A stretch of DNA of 64,000 nucleotides, taken from positions 21,477 to 85,476 of the forward strand of contig JAFGHO010000034.1 in the NCBI GenBank assembly GCA_016930085.1. Reading direction: 5' to 3'. The number at the start of each line of letters is the position of its first letter. Position 1 is the stretch's first letter. Of this stretch, positions 18,525 to 25,932 are shown piece by piece. Below the pieces are notes generated by a model. That model was given only the letters and a program-made list of their open reading frames with translations, searched no databases and was not told the origin of the DNA. This DNA comes from Spirochaetales bacterium. Lineage in GTDB: Bacteria; Spirochaetota; Spirochaetia; SZUA-6; JAFGRV01. A program made the position numbers and the translations under genes.

Positions 18525-19220
18525 ATGAAAAAGGAAGATATTCTGATTGTCGAAGATGATGAGGATATAAGGGAGCTTATCTCGTTTAACCTGAAAAACG
18601 AGGGGTATAGGGTGATCGGCGTTTCAAGCGGGGAAAAGGCGCTTATTTCCATAGGAGAAAAAAAACCCGCGCTTATTCTGCTCGATCTCATGCTTCCGGG
18701 TATCGACGGCCTCACCATGTGCGAACAGCTTAAAAAGGAAACGGTAGCCGGTTCCATTCCCATAATCATTGTCACGGCACGGGGTGAAGAGGACGACATT
18801 GTGAGGGGGCTTGAAGCGGGTGCGGACGACTATATTACGAAACCGTTCAGTATACAGGTACTCTGCGCTCGGGTAAAAGCCGTTCTGCGGCGGAAAAAAC
18901 GAAGCGATGCTGCTGAAGATGATTCGGAGATCCCCGTCTCAATCCACGATCTCACCATCGACCCGAAACGCCATAAATCGACCGTGAAGGGCAATCCCGT
19001 CGAACTCACCCTTACCGAGTTCAGGATCCTCCATCACCTTGCACGCCACCCGGGATGGGTGTATACCCGTTATCAGCTCGTGGAAGCGGTACGAGGGTAT
19101 GATTACAATGTCACCGATCGTTCCGTCGACGTTCTTATTTTCGGGCTGAGGAAAAAACTCGGAACGTGCGGGGACTATATTGAAACCGTCAGGGGAATAG
19201 GATACAGATTCAGGGAATAA
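18525..19220 (+). CDS. phoB: Phosphate response regulator PhoB (OmpR family)
   Basis: A 231-residue regulator. The receiver domain (1-120) has the acidic pair EDD near residue 10, phospho-acceptor Asp in LLDLMLPG near 54, the Thr in VTAR and Lys in TKPF. The C-terminal winged helix (about 135-231) ends with the family pattern VDVLIFGLRKKL and TVRGIGYRF. It is placed between phoU and phoR and should bind the 11-bp repeats upstream of pstC. Confidence 0.9.
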   Translation: MKKEDILIVEDDEDIRELISFNLKNEGYRVIGVSSGEKALISIGEKKPALILLDLMLPGIDGLTMCEQLKKETVAGSIPIIIVTARGEEDDIVRGLEAGADDYITKPFSIQVLCARVKAVLRRKKRSDAAEDDSEIPVSIHDLTIDPKRHKSTVKGNPVELTLTEFRILHHLARHPGWVYTRYQLVEAVRGYDYNVTDRSVDVLIFGLRKKLGTCGDYIETVRGIGYRFRE

Positions 19221-19223
19221 AGC

Positions 19224-21011
19224 ATGAAAAAAAGGCGGCTTTTCCGGCAGGTATACCGTTATTTTATCTATGTCATCATTATCACCATCGGTATCATTAC
19301 ACTCTATGCCACGACCACATTCAGGGATTTCTTTTTCAGACAGACCGCCCTCGAACTCAAACGCAACACATACCTTATCGAAAACCAGATACTCGATTCC
19401 CTGTTCCCGTTTACTGAGGATTCGCCCCGGAAAGCGGAAGAACTTTGTAAAACCGTTGGTGAAAGAGGAGATTTCCGCCTCACCATTATCCTTAAAAACG
19501 GAACGGTCATCGGTGATACGGCACAGAACGCGGATGCCATGGAAAATCACGCGGATAGGCCTGAAATCAGGGCAGCTTTGGATGGGGGAATCGGAACCCA
19601 TATCAGGTACAGCAATACGCTGCAGCAGGAAATGATGTACGTGGCAATTCCCCTTATCAATGAAAACCGTATAACAGGGGTTCTTCGCTCCGCCGTTTCG
19701 ATTACATCGTTGAATGAAGCGTTTACATCACTGCTCCTGACCATCGCTTTTGGGGGACTCATAAGTATTATCGCGGCGACCGTGCTTGCCGCATGGCTGT
19801 CGCGAAATATCAGTCTTCCTATTGAGGCACTCAAGCGCGGCGCCGAACGATTCAGCCGGGGGAGATTCAATGAGAAACTCTCGGTGCGTTCGAACCTCGA
19901 GATCGGGAGTCTGGCGGATACCCTGAACACCATGGCAAGCCAGCTTCAGGAGAGGATCGAAACGATTATCCGGCAGCAGTCACAGGAAAAACAGATTCTC
20001 GCGACCATGATCGAGGGGATTGTCGCAATCGACAGGGAAAATACGATCATCACGATAAACCGGGCCGCATCGTTACTGCTTTCGATTCCCTATAAAAGCG
20101 CAAAGGGGAAAAGAATCGAAGAAATCGTATTATTGAACAGCCTTCTCAAATTCATTCAAAAAGCGATAAAAAGCAGTCTGCCGGTCGAAAAACTCATCAC
20201 CATTTACGAAGAAGAGGAGCGAACCCTCGAAACCCATGGTTCGGCTTTGAACGACGATCAGGGAAACCGGTTCGGCACCCTCATCGTCATTCACGATATA
20301 ACACGGCTGCGAAAACTGGAAAAGGTCCGCAAGGAGTTTGCCGTGAATGTCTCCCATGAGTTGAAAACCCCCCTCACCTCAATAAAGGGTTTTGTCGAAA
20401 CCCTGCTTGCGGCGCATAACGCCCGTGACGAGGAGAAATTCAAACACTTCCTCAGCATCATCGCAAAACAAACAGACCGGGTCATCGCGATTGTCGAGGA
20501 TCTGATGAGTCTCGCGAGAATCGAACAGGAAGCGGTCCGGGGAGGAATCTCGTTCAAGGAATGGAGTATTCGGGAAATACTGATCTCGGCAAAACAAACA
20601 TGTGAGTCCTCTGCCGCGGCAAAAAATATCTCCATCAATCTTATCATGAATCGTAATATCCGTGCCCGGATCAATGCGCATTTAATCGAGCAGGCTGTCG
20701 TCAACCTTATCGATAATGCGATCAAATACAGCAATAACGGAAAGCAAATCAACATTACACTTGAACGGAAAGAAGGCGAAGCGTTGATTTCGGTCGAGGA
20801 CCATGGTTGCGGCATCGCCGAAGAACACCTTCCGCGGCTGTTTGAACGATTCTACCGCGTCGACAGGGCCCGCAGCAGGAAAATGGGCGGTACCGGGCTG
20901 GGGCTTTCGATTGTCAAACATATCGCTGAAGCCCACGATGGCCGTGTTACCGTCGAGAGCAAAGAAGGCGCCGGAAGTATATTTTACATTATTATTCCAA
21001 TTCGAACTTGA
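19224..21011 (+). CDS. phoR: Phosphate sensor histidine kinase PhoR
   Basis: A 595-residue membrane kinase, three bases after phoB. Membrane segments lie at about 12-33 and 170-193, enclosing a roughly 135-residue extracytoplasmic domain. A HAMP linker (about 190-245) is followed by a PAS-like domain (about 255-355), the dimerisation and phospho-acceptor region with SHELKTPLTSIKG near 375-388, and the ATPase domain with N-box NLIDNAIKYS, FERFYRVD and GTGLGLSIVKHI. Many PhoR proteins have only a tiny periplasmic loop, so the larger sensor domain here is noteworthy. Confidence 0.9.
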   Translation: MKKRRLFRQVYRYFIYVIIITIGIITLYATTTFRDFFFRQTALELKRNTYLIENQILDSLFPFTEDSPRKAEELCKTVGERGDFRLTIILKNGTVIGDTAQNADAMENHADRPEIRAALDGGIGTHIRYSNTLQQEMMYVAIPLINENRITGVLRSAVSITSLNEAFTSLLLTIAFGGLISIIAATVLAAWLSRNISLPIEALKRGAERFSRGRFNEKLSVRSNLEIGSLADTLNTMASQLQERIETIIRQQSQEKQILATMIEGIVAIDRENTIITINRAASLLLSIPYKSAKGKRIEEIVLLNSLLKFIQKAIKSSLPVEKLITIYEEEERTLETHGSALNDDQGNRFGTLIVIHDITRLRKLEKVRKEFAVNVSHELKTPLTSIKGFVETLLAAHNARDEEKFKHFLSIIAKQTDRVIAIVEDLMSLARIEQEAVRGGISFKEWSIREILISAKQTCESSAAAKNISINLIMNRNIRARINAHLIEQAVVNLIDNAIKYSNNGKQINITLERKEGEALISVEDHGCGIAEEHLPRLFERFYRVDRARSRKMGGTGLGLSIVKHIAEAHDGRVTVESKEGAGSIFYIIIPIRT

Positions 21012-21143
21012 TATAACGGTGACACTATTCTTGTCGATTATTACCTGAAACAGGGAAAATGACGATACAGGTCCGTGTATCAATCGTAACAAGGCAGAAT
21101 TCCGTCATTTCGGACGGACGCGAAATGATATGATGTTTAAAAT

Positions 21144-21175
21144 AAATGAGTCAGACCTGAACGTCTGACTCATTT
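21144..21175. terminator. Perfect 13-bp hairpin between phoR and the RRM gene
   Basis: AAATGAGTCAGAC and its exact complement GTCTGACTCATTT flank a six-base loop. On the minus strand the hairpin is followed by ATTTATTTT, fitting a terminator for the RRM gene that ends at 21191. It can also stop phoR transcripts. A weaker 7-bp hairpin (CATTTCG/CGAAATG) lies just before it near 21105-21126. Confidence 0.75.
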
Positions 21176-21190
21176 CACTCTAATGCTTTC

Positions 21191-21466
21191 TCAATAACGA
21201 TAATTATTTGTTCTGGGCTTTCTCTGATGAGCTTCATTCACTTTCAAATTGCGCCCATTGAATTCGGTATTATTTACCTTTGCAATAGCGGTATCGGCAC
21301 AATCATTGTCTTCCATTTCGACAAATGCGAATCCCTTGGATCGATTTGTATTCCGGTCGGTCACGATATTGACATTCATAACCGTCCCGTACTGGGAAAA
21401 CAATTCTTCGAGTTCGCTTTCGGTAGTTGAATAACTCATATTACCGACATAAATTTTTTTAGACAT
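21191..21466 (-). CDS. Small RRM-type RNA-binding protein
   Basis: A 91-residue protein consisting of one RNA-recognition motif: RNP-2 is KIYVGNM at residues 3-9 and RNP-1 is SKGFAFVEM near 44-52, each with the aromatic residues that stack on RNA. A short basic tail (RKPRTNNYRY) follows. Such proteins occur in cyanobacteria, spirochaetes and some other bacteria and probably act as RNA chaperones. I chose MSKKIYVGN at 21466, with AAAAAGG upstream; an ATG three codons earlier overlaps that Shine-Dalgarno. Its leader is about 215 bases and structured. Confidence 0.88.
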   Translation of the reverse strand: MSKKIYVGNMSYSTTESELEELFSQYGTVMNVNIVTDRNTNRSKGFAFVEMEDNDCADTAIAKVNNTEFNGRNLKVNEAHQRKPRTNNYRY

Positions 21467-21480
21467 AAAACGCATCCTTT

Positions 21481-21499
21481 TTCCAGGATTTCTCCTGAA
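21481..21499 (-). promoter_or_regulatory. GAAA-tetraloop hairpin just upstream of the RRM start
   Basis: On the minus strand the leader contains TTCAGGA-GAAA-TCCTGGA, a seven-pair stem (one G-U) capped by a GNRA-type tetraloop. It holds an AGGAG sequence and lies about 15 bases before the ATG, so it could influence ribosome access. Confidence 0.4.
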
Positions 21500-21512
21500 T
21501 AATTTTATATGT

Positions 21513-21531
21513 AGTTTATCAACGATAAACT
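21513..21531 (-). promoter_or_regulatory. Second hairpin in the RRM gene leader
   Basis: AGTTTATC and GATAAACT pair perfectly (8 bp) across a three-base loop, midway in the long leader of the RRM gene. Confidence 0.35.
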
Positions 21532-21687
21532 CTTGTGTCTATTTAATCTTCTGTTAGGGTATTACTCATTTAAGAGACTCACCAAAAACAAAAATATCAT
21601 GCTTAAAGAAGCGGGCTTACAAGGCATAGCATAAAAACATGAATGTCAGATTAAAAGAACAACCTGTATTCACGATACATTGCTCAT

Positions 21688-21716
21688 AATATATAGCAGC
21701 ATAATTATTATGTCAA
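21688..21716 (-). promoter_or_regulatory. Promoter of the RRM gene
   Basis: On the minus strand TTGACA (21716-21711), a 17-base spacer and TATATT (21693-21688). The predicted start of transcription near 21681 gives a leader of about 215 bases, long for this genome. Confidence 0.65.
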
Positions 21717-22122
21717 GCATAATAATACGGATTTCTTATAAACAATTCGTATTTTGCATTAATTAGTCACGGAATAAACATTATTTTTCAATTAATTCCG
21801 GCATTATTAATAAAAAATCCCACTTCCAAAGGAGAACCTCCGTTGGAAATCGTCTCTATATCGTAAAAAACCCCCGAAACGCCGATACTCCGGAAATCCG
21901 CTGTTTTGCCGTCGAATAAGTTCCTTATTTATGCTATGTATACAACTAATGAGTAATTTCGTGTTCGAAGTACCCCGACAAAGTATAAAGAAACGGAATC
22001 CGATTCGTAGGGAGCCGTTTTATTGCACAATCGGGATTCAATACGTTATGAAAAATAAAATTTATCAATGTCAGCCATGAAAAATCGACAGGAAATGAAA
22101 AAAATATTTTGCTTTTATAACC
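21717..22122. other. AT-rich gap between the divergent RRM and KH genes
   Basis: About 400 bases with no supported gene. The only structure I see is a hairpin at 21824-21848 (TTCCAA-a-GGAG/CTCC-g-TTGGAA), followed on the minus strand, after a few bases, by a run of six T, which could be a weak terminator. The rest is AT-rich without recognisable signals. Confidence 0.3.
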
Positions 22123-22151
22123 TTGACTATTTTATTATAGCATCCTAATAT
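22123..22151 (+). promoter_or_regulatory. Promoter of the KH-domain gene
   Basis: TTGACT (22123-22128), a 17-base spacer and TAATAT (22146-22151). It predicts a leader of about 160 bases before the ATG at 22319. Confidence 0.65.
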
Positions 22152-22318
22152 TGGTGCGTATTCGGAAAAAACAAAATTAACTGGATACGTTTATATGGAA
22201 AATGGTGATGCCTTTGGCTGCCATTGCGAATATAATCTTAATGTGCAACCAATTGATGCTATCTGGGAAGAGAGAATTTGGTTAACTCCAACACTATGTA
22301 AGAGAAAGGTGAGGTATT

Positions 22319-22555
22319 ATGGTTGAAAAAGATCTTGTTGAATACATGGCAAAATCGCTGGTTGACAGTCCGGACAAGGTTAATGTGACTATTGTGGAAG
22401 GAGAAAAGTCAAAAATCATTGAATTACGAGTATCCAAGGAAGACATCGGGAAAGTAATCGGAAAGAACGGACGAATCGCCGGGGCCATGAGAATCATTCT
22501 CAACGCAGCAGCAGCAAAAGAAGAAAAAAGGGTACGTCTGGAAATTATCGATTAG
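22319..22555 (+). CDS. khpA: KH-domain RNA-binding protein KhpA
   Basis: A 78-residue protein made of a single type II KH domain. The RNA-binding GxxG loop is visible as VIGKNGRIAGAMR near residues 46-58. KhpA (YlqC) binds RNA, often as a partner of KhpB/Jag, and influences cell-envelope and division genes in Gram-positives. A good Shine-Dalgarno (AGGTGAGG) precedes the ATG. The gene usually sits in the rpsP-rimM-trmD operon; here it stands alone with its own promoter and long leader. Confidence 0.88.
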   Translation: MVEKDLVEYMAKSLVDSPDKVNVTIVEGEKSKIIELRVSKEDIGKVIGKNGRIAGAMRIILNAAAAKEEKRVRLEIID

Positions 22556-22752
22556 AGGAAGCTTAGTTTAAGCCACGAAACGTCGATAAAAAACGACTCG
22601 ACCTTAAAAAATCTCGAGGACTTGAATTCGGATAATTCGCAAAGAGTATGCGCCATCCCGTTCAGCATACGATAAAAGGCCGGCTTTATGTGTCATACTG
22701 ATATTTTCTTATATAAAAAGACATTAACTGCAGTATTATGAGAGTTGGAGTA

Positions 22753-23220
22753 TCACCTTTCCGCGTTTATTCTCCGGCAATCGGTATCAAGCGGTTCAAC
22801 ATCGAAATAATGAATTTCCGACCATGTTTCCCATGCAAATGGGGTTCCTGCACGCACCATCCATGACCAGTTCGATCTGTTCCCGTCCGTAATGTAGGCA
22901 CCGGCGGCGCGGTAGGAGTATTCGGAAACGGTAACAATGGCATCGACGAGCAGGTATTGCGATCCTTCATGCAAAATACAGAGTTGGTAACGGACGGCAC
23001 CCGGAACATCACTCCAGTCAAAGTCCCACTGAATCGCATCCGATTTATCAGAACAGCCATTATCGAATTCAGTTCCCGGAAGCGGCGTGAGTAATTCGGC
23101 AGTGTGGTCATCATGAATCTCTCCTGTCAGGTCCTGAAAATCTTCACACATCGAAAACGCCAGGAGTGAAAAACCGGCGATTAATATGATAAAGAGATGA
23201 ATTACATAGTTGGTATTCAT
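22753..23220 (-). CDS. Exported protein, probable lipoprotein
   Basis: A 155-residue protein with an N-terminal hydrophobic signal ending LLAFSMC near residue 25; the Cys is a plausible lipid attachment site by the relaxed spirochaetal lipobox rules. The mature part is acidic and Trp-rich, with a pattern like a fibronectin-type or bacterial Ig-like beta sandwich (QWDFDWSDVPGAVRYQLCI ... WSWMVRAGTPFAW). Function is unknown. Shine-Dalgarno AAGGAGG precedes the ATG. Confidence 0.65.
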   Translation of the reverse strand: MNTNYVIHLFIILIAGFSLLAFSMCEDFQDLTGEIHDDHTAELLTPLPGTEFDNGCSDKSDAIQWDFDWSDVPGAVRYQLCILHEGSQYLLVDAIVTVSEYSYRAAGAYITDGNRSNWSWMVRAGTPFAWETWSEIHYFDVEPLDTDCRRINAER

Positions 23221-23432
23221 TTTTCAATCCTCCTTTTTTTATATGAGTCTTCACACCCATTATTCTATACCTCCCTATACCGGCCTTATATATGCATGCC
23301 GGTATATTGCCGTATGCTTCGCGGTATAGATTCACCTCCTTGAGCGTCTTTAAGGCTTATATATCGTCGCAATTAAAAAAAAATAAATACGGCACGACTT
23401 TTCCAGGAGTTATACAATGCAGGAGGACGAAT

Positions 23433-23501
23433 ATGTTAATGAGTATGATACAATCGGATTTACATGAATTTCAATTTATAGAGCACGGAAAATACTGTTA
23501 A
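23433..23501 (+). CDS. Possible 22-residue peptide
   Basis: GCAGGAGGACGAAT, one of the better Shine-Dalgarno sequences in the window, precedes an ATG that opens a 22-codon frame (MLMSMIQSDL... ending HGKYC). No homologue is recognised and no other gene uses this Shine-Dalgarno. It is divergent from the lipoprotein gene in a 406-base gap (23221-23626) that otherwise shows nothing clear. Confidence 0.3.
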   Translation: MLMSMIQSDLHEFQFIEHGKYC

Positions 23502-23626
23502 CCGGACTTAACGACGATTGGATTTTTCTCGATTGCACTGAATTCTGTGGACGTACCGGTTACGCGTATCAAATAAAGGGAAAAACAGGCCGGCTTATTA
23601 TTCTGTGAACCGTTTATACTGAACAT

Positions 23627-23872
23627 TCAGACACCCCCCATTTCCTCTCTTACCGCCGCGATCGCCTTATCGATCGTGAGATGGGATCGTGTACGCGCCG
23701 ATTCATAATGCTTTCCGCAAAACCATGCCGCGCAGGGCGGGTGGCCGTGTCCGCCCGTCTCCTTCATTCGATGTTCCCATTCGATATCGGCGGGACGTTT
23801 CATGAAATATACGAGTCCTCCCTCATCGATATCGAACCGTTTGTGACAGATAACGCATATCGGGGGTTTCAT
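23627..23872 (-). CDS. Small Cys/His-rich, probably zinc-binding protein
   Basis: An 81-residue protein of unknown function. It has CVICHKRF near residues 6-13 and a later Cys/His group (HGHPPCAAWFCGKHYESA, about 42-60) that together could hold one zinc ion, as in HNH- or treble-clef-type folds. A Shine-Dalgarno AAGGAGAAGG precedes the ATG. It lies downstream of the MFS gene on the same strand and may be co-transcribed. Confidence 0.6.
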   Translation of the reverse strand: MKPPICVICHKRFDIDEGGLVYFMKRPADIEWEHRMKETGGHGHPPCAAWFCGKHYESARTRSHLTIDKAIAAVREEMGGV

Positions 23873-23959
23873 ATGATCCTTCTCCTTTTGCCGGCTGATA
23901 TTACGTGTTTACCTTTATTTAATACTTTAGGTGATGGGCGATCTTTTTTCAACAAAATC

Positions 23960-25237
23960 CTATAAGACGGATGCGGATTGCCCGGCAACCGTATGCCGCG
24001 GATCTTTCACCACACACATGGAAAAGTATATGGATAGAAGCCCGCAGACGATTGCACATAAAAAAAGCCCTTTGTACTGCAGAAGCCCAAGGGAGAGGAC
24101 CAGTCCTCCGAGAATCGGGACAAGCCCCGAGAAGCTTCCCGTTATAGCGATATTTATCGTCGAATACAATATCCTGTTTTTATCATCACCGAACTCGGTG
24201 ATAAAGACCTGGCCGGTATTTAAATTCGCAGTGAGGGTGACGCCAAGGAATATAAAAATGACGAAGAAAGTATAATATGACGGAATAAAAACGGCAATAA
24301 TCAATGTGACGGTTGTAATGACCGTGTTGATTTTCAGAACGATGAGGTTCCCGAATCTGTCTCCCAGATAGCCGAGAACAAGACTTGAACCGGCTTTGCT
24401 GCTATTGAGAAAAAGAGTATAGAAGACAACGGTCTGTGCGGTGATTCCGGGAATGGTATCCATGGCATACGATGTATAGAAAGCTGCCCCAAGTGTTGTC
24501 ACGGCAAAAATAAGCCGAGTAACCAGAAAATTACGCAGGTTGGAATCATTTTTGAGATGCTTGAAAAGCGATTTCAAATAGGCGGGAAAAGGTATCTTTT
24601 CAGGAACGGGGGATTCCTTCTCTTCCTTCACAAACATAAATGCAACATATGATAAGAAAATCAGAATAAAACCCATTAAAAAGGAGTACCGGTAATTGAC
24701 GGGAAACATGAAAACTGAAAAAAGGTAGCTTATCAGCAGGGGAAGGCACATTCCGGCGACACTTCCGATAAAGGTTCTGATGGCAAAAGTGCGGGCCCGG
24801 TGTGAGACGGGGAGTGTTTTTGCCAGCAAATCAAGCCATGCTGGCGTTCCGATACCCCCGCAGAAACAAAAAAAGAAATAACCGAGAAGCACCAATGTGA
24901 CGGCAACGGGCGGAGACACCTGCTGAACCCAGAAGGTACTGAGAACAAGCAAAAACAGACTGCATCGCTGAAAAAAAGCGGAAACCATGATAAACCGTTT
25001 CCTGATCCTGAACCCCTTTGCCATCTGGGTGGATACAAGACCGGGCAGATTATAACCGAACAAGGTAAGCGCCGGAATAAAACCGACGGCGACAGGGTTG
25101 TCGTAGACCTGTTTCACGAAAAGAACAAGGATCGTCGACACCTCAAAAAAGACCATTCCGCTTAAAAAAAGGCTTCCGTCGAGAATATGAAAGATGATAT
25201 TGTGTGTTGCGGTTTTTCCGACCGATTTTATAACCAT
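23960..25237 (-). CDS. Major facilitator superfamily transporter
   Basis: A 425-residue membrane protein with about 12 hydrophobic segments and a hydrophilic central loop at about 205-235 (KEEKESPVPEKIPF). It has the general layout of MFS carriers; the second half carries a typical loop motif, GYLGDRFGNLI. No feature reveals the substrate. No Shine-Dalgarno is clear; TAGTAT eight bases before the ATG could be a -10. The next gene on the strand is the small Cys-rich protein. Confidence 0.8.
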   Translation of the reverse strand: MVIKSVGKTATHNIIFHILDGSLFLSGMVFFEVSTILVLFVKQVYDNPVAVGFIPALTLFGYNLPGLVSTQMAKGFRIRKRFIMVSAFFQRCSLFLLVLSTFWVQQVSPPVAVTLVLLGYFFFCFCGGIGTPAWLDLLAKTLPVSHRARTFAIRTFIGSVAGMCLPLLISYLFSVFMFPVNYRYSFLMGFILIFLSYVAFMFVKEEKESPVPEKIPFPAYLKSLFKHLKNDSNLRNFLVTRLIFAVTTLGAAFYTSYAMDTIPGITAQTVVFYTLFLNSSKAGSSLVLGYLGDRFGNLIVLKINTVITTVTLIIAVFIPSYYTFFVIFIFLGVTLTANLNTGQVFITEFGDDKNRILYSTINIAITGSFSGLVPILGGLVLSLGLLQYKGLFLCAIVCGLLSIYFSMCVVKDPRHTVAGQSASVL

Positions 25238-25293
25238 AAGGGCTCATACTACCATACCTGTATCGAATATGCACAGACCCCCCGAATATTTTC

Positions 25294-25321
25294 TTGACAG
25301 CAGGCTGATTTGAAGTATAGT
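25294..25321 (+). promoter_or_regulatory. Promoter of the TIGR03546/TIGR03545 operon
   Basis: TTGACA (25294-25299), a 16-base spacer and TATAGT (25316-25321). The ATG at 25357, with Shine-Dalgarno GGAGGG, follows 36 bases later. Confidence 0.65.
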
Positions 25322-25356
25322 TATTAGTAACCAATGCAACCCGGAGGGTGAAAGCC

Positions 25357-25896
25357 ATGTTTATAAAGGGAATTGCAAAACTGTTTATCGCAATTAATGC
25401 GAACACAAAACCGGGCCAAATTTCAGGCGGTATCGCCTGTGCTTTTCTTCTCGCACTCGTTCCTTCTTCACATCTCCTCTGGTACACCATCTTTCTTTTC
25501 CTGTTTTTCCTTAAAATCAATCTCGCCGTTGTTTTCATTTTCACCGGGATTTTTTCGCTTCTCACACCGCTTCTCGATGGGCCGCTGAACAGGGTAGGAC
25601 TCATAACAGGATACCTTCCGGGTATCCGTGATTTTTTTGGTTTTCTTGATAATGTTCCGGTTTTGGCTTTTTTCGGTTTCGACAATTCACTTGTCCTTGG
25701 TGGACTCATCGTCGGTATCATAACCCTGGTTCCGGTATATTTTCTCTCCAATGGCCTCGTCTCCCTCTACCGCAAAAAAGTCCGGGACAGATTCGCGAAA
25801 AGCAGGCTGATAAAAAGACTCCTCCTCATCCCGATAATCGGAAAACTTGTCGATGCAATCAGGACCGCATACACCCTCTATGCCGATGCGGGATGA
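25357..25896 (+). CDS. TIGR03546-family membrane protein
   Basis: A 179-residue protein with three or four membrane segments (about 20-45, 47-67, 100-125 in part). I recognise the family by NTKPGQISGGIACAFLLALVP and by its neighbour. The N-terminal half also resembles DUF2062 proteins (conserved Pro and Asn around LKINLAVVFIFTG). Function is unknown. The ATG at 25357 sits eight bases after GGAGGG; a GTG three codons upstream overlaps that site. The TIGR03545 gene follows after 36 bases, the arrangement usual for the two families. Confidence 0.8.
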   Translation: MFIKGIAKLFIAINANTKPGQISGGIACAFLLALVPSSHLLWYTIFLFLFFLKINLAVVFIFTGIFSLLTPLLDGPLNRVGLITGYLPGIRDFFGFLDNVPVLAFFGFDNSLVLGGLIVGIITLVPVYFLSNGLVSLYRKKVRDRFAKSRLIKRLLLIPIIGKLVDAIRTAYTLYADAG

Positions 25897-25932
25897 AAGA
25901 CGGAAAGAAAGAGTGATTCAGGAGGCTTTTTG

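Noticed and set aside
22195..22326. A 43-codon + strand frame in the khpA leader, overlapping the khpA start
   Set aside because: No Shine-Dalgarno and no recognisable features; such a length is expected by chance in a leader of this size.
23144..23335. A minus-strand 63-codon frame behind AAGGAGGTGA
   Set aside because: The Shine-Dalgarno overlaps the only start (GTG), and the frame runs 76 bases into the lipoprotein gene.
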